From an uncultured Flavobacteriales bacterium (GTDB lineage: Bacteria > Bacteroidota > Bacteroidia > Flavobacteriales_G > NORP312), in assembly GCA_905480125.1 (NCBI GenBank), contig CAJQPE010000076.1, positions 1 through 64,000 on the forward strand: 64,000 bases of DNA, given 5' to 3'. Shown here one piece after another: positions 1 to 9,838 of the stretch (the stretch's first letter is position 1; each line of letters opens with the position of its first letter). A program made the position numbers and the translations under genes. Below the pieces are notes generated by a model. The model was not told the origin of the DNA. It saw only the letters and a program-made list of their open reading frames with translations, and searched no databases.

Positions 1-299
1 CGACCCTTATTACTCCTAATGCTTTGAACATTATCTTGCCGAAAGCTTCCGATACTCCTCAACAAAATTTACCAACAACTGTTGAAATTCAGGCCGATGG
101 TATTTATGCTTTAGATGGCAATGTTATTACTATTAGCCAGTTAGAATCTTCATTAATTTCCGCATTAAGCAATAAAGCGAAACCTGGGATCGTTTTAAAA
201 GCTGACAAAGATGTTGTTTTGGACTTTATAGTTCCTGTAATGGAAATTGCTAATCGAAATAAATTTAGTTTAGTACTAGCAACCGATTCTAAAAAATAA
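1..299 (+). CDS. exbD: ExbD/TolR-family biopolymer transport protein, 5' end truncated by window edge
   Basis: Frame is open upstream of the listed ORF start (TTG at 24) to the window edge: ...TLITPNALNIILPKASDTPQQNLPTTVEIQADGIYALDG...; ExbD C-terminal domain pattern; followed by a TonB-like gene. Confidence 0.8.
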   Translation, partial: TLITPNALNIILPKASDTPQQNLPTTVEIQADGIYALDGNVITISQLESSLISALSNKAKPGIVLKADKDVVLDFIVPVMEIANRNKFSLVLATDSKK

Positions 300-302
300 T
301 TA

Positions 303-1085
303 ATGTCTTATACCCCAGAGCAAAAAACGGGAGCAATTGGAACAGTAGTCTTTCACGCTTTAGTTTTACTCCTTTTTTTAATATTTGGGCTTACGCACAT
401 TGTGCCAGAACCGTTAACTGGCATTCCAATTAGCTTTGGAAATAGTATAGATGGCGTTGGTGAACATAAACCACAAGAAAGCACTGCTCCCATAAAAAGC
501 AATCAAAAAACTGAAGAAATCGCAGACAAAACTCCTGTTGACGCTTCTAAGCCCAACGAAAAAGTACTGACGCAAGAAGTTGTTGAAGCAATTCATGTGC
601 CAACAGCTGAAGAAATTGCTGAGAAGAAAAGGAAAGAAGAACAGACTGAAAAAATACGTAAAGAAGCTGAAGCTAAAGCAATTGCAGATGCCAGAGCAGA
701 TGTATTTAAACAGGCCCAAGGAAATGGAGATTCTCAAGGAGCTTCAGACCAAGGGACCCCAGAAGGTAACACGGGCTTGAACTCAGGAACACCTGGAAAC
801 GGAGATGACGGTAATGTTCGGCATAATTTCACAGACAGAAGTCTCCTTTCTACGCCCAAAATCATTGATAAATCTCAGGATGAAGGTAAAGTTGTAGTAG
901 ACATCATTGTCGATAAAAATGGAAATGTTATTAAGGCTACCCCTGGAGCTAAAGGATCCGACACTAATAGTACTAACCTATTTAATAAATCAAAAAAAGC
1001 CGCTTTAAAAACTAAATTCAGTCCAAACCCCAATGCCCCTGCAGAACAATACGGAACACTAACCTTCGTGTATATTTTAGAATAA
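303..1085 (+). CDS. TonB-like energy transducer protein
   Basis: One N-terminal TM segment, charged/Lys-Glu-rich linker, C-terminal TonB-like domain (GKVVVDIIVDKNGNVIKATPG...); directly after exbD. Confidence 0.75.
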   Translation: MSYTPEQKTGAIGTVVFHALVLLLFLIFGLTHIVPEPLTGIPISFGNSIDGVGEHKPQESTAPIKSNQKTEEIADKTPVDASKPNEKVLTQEVVEAIHVPTAEEIAEKKRKEEQTEKIRKEAEAKAIADARADVFKQAQGNGDSQGASDQGTPEGNTGLNSGTPGNGDDGNVRHNFTDRSLLSTPKIIDKSQDEGKVVVDIIVDKNGNVIKATPGAKGSDTNSTNLFNKSKKAALKTKFSPNPNAPAEQYGTLTFVYILE

Positions 1086-1091
1086 AATTAA

Positions 1092-2345
1092 ATGAATTAT
1101 CAGGAAACTCTGGACTATTTGTATAGTCAGCTCCCGATGTATCAAAGGATTGGAAAAGCAGCTTACAAAGCTAATCTATCGAGTACAATTACTCTTTGCA
1201 AAGTTCTTGGAAATCCAGAAAAAAACTTCAAATCTGTTCATATAGCAGGCACGAACGGGAAGGGGTCGACATCCCACATGATTGCAGCAATTCTATATGA
1301 GGCTGGTTACAAAGTTGGTCTTTACACCTCTCCGCACCTTGTCGATTTTAGAGAAAGAATAAAAATTAATGGCGCAATGATTCCCGAAAAAAACGTGGTT
1401 GATTTCATCGAATCATACAAAAAGCAATTTCAAAATATGGGGCTTTCGTTTTTTGAAATGACTGTAGGAATGGCTTTTGATTATTTCTCAAAAGAACAAG
1501 TAGATATTGCAATAATCGAAACTGGTCTTGGCGGCAGACTAGATTCAACCAACGTTATTATACCCGAATTATCAATCATCACAAATATTAGTCTCGACCA
1601 TACACATTTATTGGGAAACACGCTTGTAAAAATTGCAAGAGAAAAGGCTGGTATAATAAAAAAATCTATCCCTGTTGTTATAGGTGAAACTCAAAAAGCA
1701 ACTAAGGTCGTATTTATTGAAAAAGCGAATAAGCTCAGCGCTCCAATTCTATTTGCAGACTCACAGCCAGTATCTCGATTATCTATACGCCAGAATACAT
1801 CCTACCAGAAAAAAAACGAACAAACTACGCTTATCTCGATTGATCAATTGATAAAAATGGGATGGGCTGTAAGTGAAGATGCAATCAAACGTGGGCTATC
1901 TAACGTCATTGAAAAAACAGGTCTTCAAGGCCGCTGGCAAACTTTACAAAATAACCCAACTGTAATTTGTGATACTGGACATAATGATGCAGGAATTAAA
2001 TTAATTCTAGAAGAAATTGAGAAAATAAATTACAAACAACTTCATATCGTACTTGGAATGGTCAATGATAAAAATATAAGTCAAATTTTATCATTACTTC
2101 CAAGAGATGCGGAGTACTATTTTTGCAAAGCCAATATACCAAGAGCATTAAACGAAATCGAACTGCATAATGCTGCTTCACAAGTTGGAATTAATGGCAC
2201 TAAATTCTCTAATGTTTTTTCTGCTATAACTGCAGCAAATAATCAAGCAGATTTAGAAGATTTAATTTTTATTGGAGGCAGCGCATTCGTTGTTGGAGAG
2301 GCACTTCAAAATAATAAAGAATTGTTTGGAGGTGGTATCAAATAA
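1092..2345 (+). CDS. folC: bifunctional folylpolyglutamate synthase/dihydrofolate synthase
   Basis: Mur-ligase-like motifs: SVHIAGTNGKGSTSHMIAAIL, YTSPHLVDFRERIKING, ETGLGGRLDSTN, ISLDHTHLLG. Confidence 0.93.
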   Translation: MNYQETLDYLYSQLPMYQRIGKAAYKANLSSTITLCKVLGNPEKNFKSVHIAGTNGKGSTSHMIAAILYEAGYKVGLYTSPHLVDFRERIKINGAMIPEKNVVDFIESYKKQFQNMGLSFFEMTVGMAFDYFSKEQVDIAIIETGLGGRLDSTNVIIPELSIITNISLDHTHLLGNTLVKIAREKAGIIKKSIPVVIGETQKATKVVFIEKANKLSAPILFADSQPVSRLSIRQNTSYQKKNEQTTLISIDQLIKMGWAVSEDAIKRGLSNVIEKTGLQGRWQTLQNNPTVICDTGHNDAGIKLILEEIEKINYKQLHIVLGMVNDKNISQILSLLPRDAEYYFCKANIPRALNEIELHNAASQVGINGTKFSNVFSAITAANNQADLEDLIFIGGSAFVVGEALQNNKELFGGGIK

Positions 2346-2355
2346 TATATATTTG
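2325..2355 (+). promoter_or_regulatory. Bacteroidota-type -33/-7 promoter for tRNA-Val (TTTG-N19-TATATTTG)
   Basis: TTTG at 2325-2328, 19-nt spacer, TATATTTG at 2348-2355, 13 nt before the tRNA 5' end. Confidence 0.7.
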
Positions 2356-2368
2356 CACTCCAAATTTA

Positions 2369-2442
2369 GGGCGATTAGCTCAGTTGGTTCAGAGCACCTC
2401 GTTTACACCGAGGGGGTCGGGAGTTCGAATCTCTCATCGCCC
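2369..2442 (+). tRNA. tRNA-Val (anticodon TAC)
   Basis: Cloverleaf: acceptor GGGCGAT/ATCGCCC; anticodon arm CCTCG-TTTACAC-CGAGG; T-loop TTCGAAT. Confidence 0.93.
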
Positions 2443-2446
2443 ACGA

Positions 2447-2476
2447 AAAGCCTCATAAAAATATGAGGCTTTTTTA
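2447..2476 (+). terminator. intrinsic terminator after tRNA-Val(TAC)
   Basis: AAAAGCCTCATA / TATGAGGCTTTT hairpin followed by T-run. Confidence 0.8.
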
Positions 2477-2553
2477 TTACTCATCATATAGTAAATGAAC
2501 GATTATATTTGTGGAGAAATTTAAACTCCCATGAATTAATTTCTTATGCTAAA

Positions 2554-2627
2554 GGGCTATTAACTCAGTTGGTTTAGAGTGTTACCTTGACAGGGTAGAA
2601 GTCACTGGTTCGAATCCAGTATAGCCC
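2554..2627 (+). tRNA. tRNA-Val (anticodon GAC)
   Basis: Acceptor GGGCTAT/ATAGCCC; anticodon arm TTACC-TTGACAG-GGTAG (GAC); T-arm ACTGG-TTCGAAT-CCAGT. Confidence 0.88.
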
Positions 2628-2827
2628 ACAAAAAAAACTTGCTCAACTGAGTGTGTTTTTTTATTTGATAATTATTTTTTCCCAACTCTTCCATCATCAT
2701 ATATATAAAAGAGAGGTTGAGTTTTTGACCTTTAATACGTTTTTATTATGCTATTAGCCCAAAGCAAAAATGCATTAAGCTTCTCGATTCAGTAGAATTC
2801 TTTTTATATTGCTCAAAATTTGGACCT

Positions 2828-5293
2828 ATGAATTATACAAAGCAATCACTTTACAAACTGTTAACTAGTCTAATTATTGTATTCGGACTATCGCTCACTA
2901 TTAATAAAGTTTCTGCCATTTCGTTGGAAAATCATCTGCAACAGATAATTAAATACGTTGCAGTCGATTACACTGATCACATTCAGCACGAAGAACATAA
3001 ACATGAAGAAAACCAAGAAGCGCACTCTCACGGAGAAGAATTAGGTCATAACGAACCTAGTGAAACGCCCACAGAAAAGCACAGTGGAGAGCACCATGGC
3101 CCTGATACCTCCCCCCTGTTTTTTATTATTATCGCTCTTTTCATTGGCGCCTTTACTCGTCACTTCCTTAAAGCTATTCCTGTTCCTTTTACTGCTCTTT
3201 TATTAATAATTGGAATTGTTCTCGGCGTTTTTACACGATTTGGTTATTTCGAAACGTGGTTTGGTGCTGATGTTAGTTTTATTGCCGATTCGTTCCATTG
3301 GGCCGCTCACATTGATCCACACATGCTGTTCTTTGTCTTTTTACCTGTATTAATTTTTGAAGCTGCCTTTGCTATGGATTTGCATACCTTCAAAAAATCC
3401 GCTGCTAACTCCGTTATTCTTGCCGTTCCAGGAATTATAGTTGCGCTATTGTTAACCGGTTTGCTCGTTTACGCTCTCGACTATTATGATCTAGGTCTTG
3501 AAGGTTGGGGAAATTGGAGTTTGGCTTTCATGTTTGGCTCTGTAATTAGTGCAACTGACCCGGTTGCTGTTGTTGCTTTATTAAAAGATCTTGGGGCAAG
3601 TAAAAAACTAGGTACCTTAATTGAAGGGGAATCGCTACTTAATGACGGAACTGCCATAGTATTATTTATGGTATTCTTCCTAGGCCTATCTATCGCCCCA
3701 GACGAACAAATTGCGACTAATGGATTTGTCGAATTTCTTAGAGTCGCCTTTGGCGGCATAGCAATTGGGGCTATTGTTGGAATTATCATATTGAAATGGA
3801 TAAAGAAAGTATTTAACGATGCAATGGTTGAAATTTCCCTTGTTGTTGCTGCGGCATACATAACATTCTATATAGCTGAACATTTCTTGGCCGTTTCTGG
3901 TGTGCTGGCACTTGTTGCATTAGGTTTGATATTAGGTGGCCTAGGGCGGTCTAGTATTTCTCCTCAGGTGGAGCACTTTATGCATGAGTTCTGGGAACTT
4001 GCCGGATTTGTTGCTAACTGCTTAATTTTCTTAATTGTTGGATTTGTAATTGCAGAGAGAACCGAATTTACACGTAACGATTTTGCTATGCTAGGAATAA
4101 TTTATGTTGGAATTCACATAGTACGGGCAATTGTAATCGCAATGCACTATCCATTTATGAAAAACACAGGGTATGGTCTTCCTATCAAAGACGCTATTGT
4201 TGTATGGTACGGTGCATTGAGAGGTGCCATTGGCCTTGCACTAGCACTTATAGTTATGGGCATTGATGCAACCATTATGTCAGACACTTTAAATAATTTA
4301 AACGAAACAGATACATATACGCCAGAACTTGCAGAAACCATTAAAAATCAATTCTTATTCCTCATTGCTGGCACAGTTACATTAACACTTTTGGTTAATG
4401 CCACAACAATTAAATTTTTGGTAGAATATTTAGGCTTGCTTGATGTCGCTCCTGCAAAGCAGCAGATGATATACAACGCTAACCAAAATCTTAAGGAAAG
4501 TGTAGAAATGCAAATGGGATCGATTCAATCTGACAGATACCTAAAAAAAGCAGACTGGGAAAAAGTATCAGACTATATACCAAGTATTTCAGAAATCAGT
4601 GATGATGTTAAAAACGCAAAGCTTGAAACTATTTCAGAAACAAGAAGAAGACTTCTTGAAAAAGAAAAAAGTAGTTATTGGCGACAGTTTAAAGATGGCC
4701 TTCTAGGAGGAGAAGCGGTTGAAGGTTTAAGTAATGGAATTAATGACTTACTTGATGCAGGTGGGAACAGGGCTCTTTCAGATAGAGATGATTTAGAAGA
4801 ATCATGGGAAGCCCCGAAATGGATGCAGAAAATTGCAAAAACACCGGGTTTAAAAAGCTGGGGAGAAAGTATGCTTTTAAATAGATTATCAAAAAGTTAT
4901 GATTCGGCCGTAGGATTCATTACTGCCCAAAATGATTGTGGTGCTCTTCTCGAAAGTATTGGTAAAGGAAGTGAGGTTCCAACTGAAGAAATTGCAGCTA
5001 TTGAAGAAGAAATTAACGAAAATAGGATTCATGGGCAAGCTTTCGTTAGAAACCTGAGAAAGAATTACCCGGACATTTACGTTGCTATTTCAACACAGCA
5101 AGCCATTAGAAATCTTCTGAATTATGAAAAGTCATCTATTGATGGCCTGAAGAAAAAAGGAAGAATCGATGATGGAGAGGCTGATAAAATGCTTAATGAT
5201 CTAAAAGAACGATCAAAAAGACTTATCGAATCTCCACCTAAAATTGAGCATACAGAGCCAAAGAAAAAAAAGAAAAACCCCATAGAAGAATAG
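2828..5293 (+). CDS. CPA1-type Na+/H+ (cation/proton) antiporter with His-rich N-terminal segment and long cytosolic C-terminal region
   Basis: Multiple TM helices with FGSVISATDPVAVVALLKDLGASKKLGTLIEGESLLNDGTAIVLF (CPA1 signature); about 250-residue hydrophilic C-terminus. Confidence 0.9.
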   Translation: MNYTKQSLYKLLTSLIIVFGLSLTINKVSAISLENHLQQIIKYVAVDYTDHIQHEEHKHEENQEAHSHGEELGHNEPSETPTEKHSGEHHGPDTSPLFFIIIALFIGAFTRHFLKAIPVPFTALLLIIGIVLGVFTRFGYFETWFGADVSFIADSFHWAAHIDPHMLFFVFLPVLIFEAAFAMDLHTFKKSAANSVILAVPGIIVALLLTGLLVYALDYYDLGLEGWGNWSLAFMFGSVISATDPVAVVALLKDLGASKKLGTLIEGESLLNDGTAIVLFMVFFLGLSIAPDEQIATNGFVEFLRVAFGGIAIGAIVGIIILKWIKKVFNDAMVEISLVVAAAYITFYIAEHFLAVSGVLALVALGLILGGLGRSSISPQVEHFMHEFWELAGFVANCLIFLIVGFVIAERTEFTRNDFAMLGIIYVGIHIVRAIVIAMHYPFMKNTGYGLPIKDAIVVWYGALRGAIGLALALIVMGIDATIMSDTLNNLNETDTYTPELAETIKNQFLFLIAGTVTLTLLVNATTIKFLVEYLGLLDVAPAKQQMIYNANQNLKESVEMQMGSIQSDRYLKKADWEKVSDYIPSISEISDDVKNAKLETISETRRRLLEKEKSSYWRQFKDGLLGGEAVEGLSNGINDLLDAGGNRALSDRDDLEESWEAPKWMQKIAKTPGLKSWGESMLLNRLSKSYDSAVGFITAQNDCGALLESIGKGSEVPTEEIAAIEEEINENRIHGQAFVRNLRKNYPDIYVAISTQQAIRNLLNYEKSSIDGLKKKGRIDDGEADKMLNDLKERSKRLIESPPKIEHTEPKKKKKNPIEE

Positions 5294-5302
5294 GGATCCC
5301 AA

Positions 5303-5340
5303 TAAACAAAAAGACTGCTAATTAGTTGTCTTTTTGTTTA
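5303..5340. terminator. bidirectional intrinsic terminator between convergent antiporter and waaA
   Basis: Perfect 13-bp stem TAAACAAAAAGAC (5303-5315) / GTCTTTTTGTTTA (5328-5340). Confidence 0.7.
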
Positions 5341-6545
5341 AATACCTTTTTTATTATAAAATCCGTTGCACCAATCTTTTCCAGAACAAATTGAAGAGAG
5401 TATTGACTTGTTTCAGAACAAAATAATTCGTCATTCAACAATCTCTTTGCGTACTTTTTAAAGTCCGTAAAGTTAGCAACACTTTTTCCTCCACCTGCAT
5501 CTTCCAATTCTAATGCTTCTGGAAACTTAGCATGATTATTTCCATAAATAACAGGAACGCCATAAGCCGCCGGTTCTAAGATATTATGAAGTGCGTTAGT
5601 AAAACCTCCGCCAACAAATGCAATATCTGCATATCGGTAAATTGACGACAACAAACCAATATTATCGACTAGCATTATATCAGACGCTTGGTTCGAATAA
5701 TTAGTATATCTTACAATAGACTTGTTAAATAACTGTTCTATTTCTAACAAATGTCTTTCTGAAATATCGTGAGGAGCAATTACTACTCTACAATTCAACA
5801 ATAAGTCCGTTTCCATGATAAATTTTTTCATCATTTTTTCTTCCCTTTTCCATGAACTACCAAGTACTATCAACTTTTTAGCGCTCTTAAACTGCTCTAT
5901 TTTGTGATTTACTCTTTCTTCTCTTGCGAATTTAAACACCCTATCGAATCTTGTATCTCCTGATAAGTGAATGTTATCGAATCCTACCCCAAGAAGCAAG
6001 TTTTTTGAACTTTCGTTTTGCACAAACATACCATCTGTAGACTTTAACACTGACCTGAATGACTTCGAAAATGAGCTAAATAAAAAGTGATTCTTTGTTA
6101 CAGTAACAGATATAAAATACGTTTTGATATTTCTATTTTTGAGCTCAATAAGGTGATTAAACCAAAACTCATACTTCACAAATATTGCAATTTCTGGATT
6201 TATTAGATCGATAAATTCGACTGCGTTCTTCTTCGTATCTAGAGGCAGATAAACGACATCATCAACAATATTTTTCTGACTGATAATATCATATCCACTA
6301 GGCGAAAAAAAACTGACAATAATGTTATTTGACGGAAACTGTTGTTGAACTTCTTCAATAACAGGCAAAGCCTGTTCAAACTCCCCCAACGAGGAGCAAT
6401 GTATCCAAACACTTTTTTTGTCAGATCTATTTGTGTTTGTTCTTCTTCCGTTTATCCACTTTTTTGCCTTTTCATTTCCCAATAGGGCAGAAAGATTTAT
6501 AGCCCAACCATAAATCTGAATAAAACATGAATAAACCGTTATCAT
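5322..6545 (-). CDS. waaA: 3-deoxy-D-manno-octulosonic acid (Kdo) transferase
   Basis: WIHCSSLGEFEQALPVIEEVQ, FFSPSGYD, VKYEFWFNHL, DTRFDRV, AFVGGGFTNALHNILEPAAYGVPVIYGNNHAKF. Confidence 0.92.
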   Translation of the reverse strand: MITVYSCFIQIYGWAINLSALLGNEKAKKWINGRRTNTNRSDKKSVWIHCSSLGEFEQALPVIEEVQQQFPSNNIIVSFFSPSGYDIISQKNIVDDVVYLPLDTKKNAVEFIDLINPEIAIFVKYEFWFNHLIELKNRNIKTYFISVTVTKNHFLFSSFSKSFRSVLKSTDGMFVQNESSKNLLLGVGFDNIHLSGDTRFDRVFKFAREERVNHKIEQFKSAKKLIVLGSSWKREEKMMKKFIMETDLLLNCRVVIAPHDISERHLLEIEQLFNKSIVRYTNYSNQASDIMLVDNIGLLSSIYRYADIAFVGGGFTNALHNILEPAAYGVPVIYGNNHAKFPEALELEDAGGGKSVANFTDFKKYAKRLLNDELFCSETSQYSLQFVLEKIGATDFIIKKVFKQKDN

Positions 6546-7303
6546 TAATAAAAATAATATTCCCTAGGTATTTTCTTATAAAGCGGAAAACTCCATCCAA
6601 ATCGAAACCCAGTAAGCATATCGAACCTCTGTTCACTTTCTAATCCCATTAAATCAATATTGTATGACCTCCGATTTTTTGTATATGCTTCAACTATTTC
6701 GAGCTCCACAAAAAAATTAATCATTCGAGAATTACTTAATAAACGATAACCAATTGTTTGACTTATCGCCAAACCATTTGTTAATCTATCGTAACCATGC
6801 AAATACTCATCTCTTAGCTGCGGAACATCATCATTCACAACATCAATTTTTATCTTATGCTGCAACATGCCTACTCCGCCCATAAAATAAAACCCACTAT
6901 TATTATTCGGAGACAAAACCGCAAACTGCTTTCCGAAGTGCAATTGCAAAGTATAACCTCTTTCGTATAATCTTACATCACTATATATTCCCTCATTATT
7001 TATGATATAACCCTGTTCAGTAGTTACTTCGGATAAGATATTTGTTTCCTTTAAGCTATTTCCGAACAAAAAGTTACCGCTAATACCATATACAAAGCTT
7101 TGCCTGTCCTTTACAATAACTGAACCCCCAACAGCAGAATTATTACCAAACCTATTTTTTAGATCACCTTCTGGCAATTGAAATGTATAGGAAGCACTAA
7201 TTAATGGAGCAAAAATTATCGAATCTCTTACATTCGTTTGGCCCAATAAACCTAAAGAAAAGAATAGAAATAGAATCGCTAGAAAATTGAATTTTACCCC
7301 CAT
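6545..7303 (-). CDS. signal-peptide-bearing outer-membrane beta-barrel-like protein, function unknown
   Basis: ATG at 7303 gives MGVKFNFLAILFLFFSLGLLGQ signal peptide; alternating aromatic/hydrophobic strands; listed ORF start (7312) is an upstream TTG. Confidence 0.55.
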   Translation of the reverse strand: MGVKFNFLAILFLFFSLGLLGQTNVRDSIIFAPLISASYTFQLPEGDLKNRFGNNSAVGGSVIVKDRQSFVYGISGNFLFGNSLKETNILSEVTTEQGYIINNEGIYSDVRLYERGYTLQLHFGKQFAVLSPNNNSGFYFMGGVGMLQHKIKIDVVNDDVPQLRDEYLHGYDRLTNGLAISQTIGYRLLSNSRMINFFVELEIVEAYTKNRRSYNIDLMGLESEQRFDMLTGFRFGWSFPLYKKIPREYYFY

Positions 7304-7309
7304 AAGATG

Positions 7310-7340
7310 CAAACATAATACCCTTAAATTTATTTACAAA
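7310..7340 (-). promoter_or_regulatory. Bacteroidota-type promoter (TTTG-N19-TATGTTTG on minus strand)
   Basis: Plus-strand CAAACATA at 7310-7317 and CAAA at 7337-7340, exactly 19 nt apart, just upstream of ATG at 7303. Confidence 0.6.
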
Positions 7341-7378
7341 ATTAACTATATTCGCACACTTGCTAGATTTTGAATAAA

Positions 7379-8509
7379 ATGAGCGACATCCAAATGGTTG
7401 ACCTAAAAGGTCAGTATAGTAAAATCCAACAACAGGTTGACACTTCGATCTTAAATGTGGTAAAATCTGGTGCTTTTATTAATGGCCCGCAGGTATCTGA
7501 ATTTGCGATAGAATTACAAAACTACCTCTCCGTTAAACATGTAATCCCATGTGCTAACGGCACTGATGCGCTTCAAATTTCATTAATGGCACTTGGGCTT
7601 AAACCAGGGGATGAGGTTATTACTCCTAGCTTTACATACATTGCTACTGTTGAAGTTATGGCTCTTCTAGGTTTAGTTCCTAAATTTATTGAGGTAACCC
7701 CTGAAACGTTTAACATTGATGTAAGTCAATTAGAAAGCTTAATCTCACCCAAAACGAAAGCAATAGTTCCTGTTCATTTATATGGGCAATGTGCCCACAT
7801 GGAGGAAATATTAAAAATCGCTAATACTTATAATTTACCAGTTGTTGAGGACACCGCGCAGGCAATTGGTGCAGATTATACTTTCTCTAACGGAACTACA
7901 AAAAAAGCTGGAACCATCGGAACAATTGGCTGTACCTCATTTTTTCCATCTAAAAATTTAGGTTGTTATGGTGATGGGGGAGCGATTTTCACAAACGACA
8001 GCGAATTAGCTAAAAAACTGAAAATGTGCGCAAACCACGGACAATCAATTAAATATCATCATGATATTATTGGCGTTAACTCACGATTAGATACTTTACA
8101 AGCTGCAATATTGAAAGTTAAGTTACCATATCTAGATGAATACACTGGTGCAAGAAATAAAGCAGCAAATTATTATACTAAAAGTCTAAGTAGCGTAAAC
8201 AGAATAATTACACCAAAAACTGCGGCTAACAGCACGCACGCCTTTCATCAATATACGCTAAAACTAGATGGAATTGACCAAACAGAACTAAGGAAGTATT
8301 TATCTTCGAAAGGAATTCCTACTAATGTTTATTACCCTATTCCTGTACATTTGCAAAAAGGGTATTCTTATTTAGGTTACAAAAAAGGAGATTTACCATT
8401 AACTGAGCATTTATGCCAAAATACTGTATCAATACCTATTCATACGGAAATGAATAATGATATCCAAGATACTATTTGTGGTGCAATCAAAGATTACTTA
8501 CAGAACTAA
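7379..8509 (+). CDS. DegT/DnrJ/EryC1/StrS sugar aminotransferase (WbpE-like)
   Basis: MVDLKGQYSKIQQQVD..., CANGTDALQISLMALGLKPGDEVITPSFTYIATVE, PVHLYGQ, EDTAQAIGA, FFPSKNLGCYGDGGAIFT; ATG at 7379 preferred over TTG 7370. Confidence 0.9.
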   Translation: MSDIQMVDLKGQYSKIQQQVDTSILNVVKSGAFINGPQVSEFAIELQNYLSVKHVIPCANGTDALQISLMALGLKPGDEVITPSFTYIATVEVMALLGLVPKFIEVTPETFNIDVSQLESLISPKTKAIVPVHLYGQCAHMEEILKIANTYNLPVVEDTAQAIGADYTFSNGTTKKAGTIGTIGCTSFFPSKNLGCYGDGGAIFTNDSELAKKLKMCANHGQSIKYHHDIIGVNSRLDTLQAAILKVKLPYLDEYTGARNKAANYYTKSLSSVNRIITPKTAANSTHAFHQYTLKLDGIDQTELRKYLSSKGIPTNVYYPIPVHLQKGYSYLGYKKGDLPLTEHLCQNTVSIPIHTEMNNDIQDTICGAIKDYLQN

Positions 8510-8521
8510 AAAGACAAATTT

Positions 8522-9838
8522 ATGAAGTTTGCAGTTGTAGGAACAGGTTATGTTGGTTTAGTAACAGGAACTTGTTTTGCCGAAACAGGTGTAGATGTCG
8601 TGTGCGTTGACATTGACGAAGAAAAAGTTAATAAAATGAAAGCGGGCATTGTACCAATTTATGAACCTCACTTAGACGCTATATTCGAAAGAAACATAAA
8701 ACAAGGTCGGCTAAAGTTTACCACTGAATTAAAAAGTGCTATTGAAGGTGCCAGTGTTGTTTTCTTAGCTTTACCAACGCCTCCTGGAGAAGACGGAAGC
8801 GCAGATTTATCTTATATTTTGGGAGTAGCAGAGAAGCTTGGACCAATGTTAACTGATTATAAAGTTATTGTTAACAAGAGTACGGTGCCTGTTGGTACCG
8901 CCCAAAAAGTATCAGCAGCCATTAAAGCAAGTACTTCTACTGAATTTGATGTCGTGTCAAACCCGGAATTTCTTCGAGAAGGTTTTGCAGTAGATGACTT
9001 CATGAAACCCGACCGGGTTGTTATCGGAACAAGCTCTGATAGAGCAAGGAAGATTATGGAAGATATTTACAAGCCATTTGTTCGTCAAGGTAACCCAATA
9101 ATTTGTATGGATGAAGCCTCCTCAGAATTAACTAAATATGCTGCAAATTCATTCCTCGCAACAAAAATCACATTTATGAACGAGATTGCCAATATTTGTG
9201 AAAAAGTAGGGGCTAATGTTGATCAGGTCCGTGCTGGAATTGGCTCCGACACACGTATCGGGAAACGATTTCTTTTCCCAGGAATTGGTTATGGCGGAAG
9301 TTGTTTTCCTAAAGATGTTCTAGCGTTAGAAAAATCCGCTTCTCAAGTGGGATATGATTTTAAAATTTTAAAATCGGTTATGGAAGTTAACTCCTACCAA
9401 AAAACTGTAATTGTTCCCAAAATCAAAAATCATTTCAAAAACGATTTAAAAGGGAAAAAAATAGCGATATGGGGCTTAGCATTTAAACCCGATACAGATG
9501 ATATTCGAGAAGCTCCTTCACTTTATATTATTAACGAATTACTTAAAGAAGGTGCCCATATCAAAGCTTACGACCCAGAAGCGATGAACAATGTTAAAGC
9601 ACTTTTTGGAGATAAAATTAGCTACGCACTAAACCATTATGATGCTATTGAAAATGCAGACGCTTTGGTTATCAATACTGAATGGTCAGTTTTTAGAACG
9701 CCTGATTTTTCATTAGTTTCTGAAAAACTGAACAACAAACTTATCTTTGATGGACGAAATTTATACGACACATCATCTATGAAAAAACTTGGTTACACTT
9801 ATTATAGTATTGGCCGAGAAAATGTTAGTAGCACATGA
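8522..9838 (+). CDS. ugd: UDP-glucose 6-dehydrogenase
   Basis: [71 protein letters not shown]. Confidence 0.93.
   Translation: MKFAVVGTGYVGLVTGTCFAETGVDVVCVDIDEEKVNKMKAGIVPIYEPHLDAIFERNIKQGRLKFTTELKSAIEGASVVFLALPTPPGEDGSADLSYILGVAEKLGPMLTDYKVIVNKSTVPVGTAQKVSAAIKASTSTEFDVVSNPEFLREGFAVDDFMKPDRVVIGTSSDRARKIMEDIYKPFVRQGNPIICMDEASSELTKYAANSFLATKITFMNEIANICEKVGANVDQVRAGIGSDTRIGKRFLFPGIGYGGSCFPKDVLALEKSASQVGYDFKILKSVMEVNSYQKTVIVPKIKNHFKNDLKGKKIAIWGLAFKPDTDDIREAPSLYIINELLKEGAHIKAYDPEAMNNVKALFGDKISYALNHYDAIENADALVINTEWSVFRTPDFSLVSEKLNNKLIFDGRNLYDTSSMKKLGYTYYSIGRENVSST

Noticed and set aside
414-737. 107-aa antisense ORF rich in Phe/Ser
   Set aside because: Reverse complement of the same AAA/GAA-rich linker; no plausible protein features.
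580-780. 66-aa Lys-rich ORF inside the TonB-like gene
   Set aside because: Out-of-frame shadow of the Lys/Glu-rich linker of the 303-1085 CDS.
2272-2466. 64-aa ORF MEAAHSLLERHFK...SSPTKSLIKI
   Set aside because: Runs through the folC end and the tRNA-Val gene; it is translation of a tRNA, not a protein.
2500-2515. TATATTTG (2504-2511) as promoter of the second tRNA-Val
   Set aside because: No TTTG at the -33 spacing and 42 nt from the tRNA; too weak to list as a feature.
3484-3861. 125-aa antisense ORF in the antiporter gene
   Set aside because: Lies wholly inside a well-supported CDS with no homology-like features.
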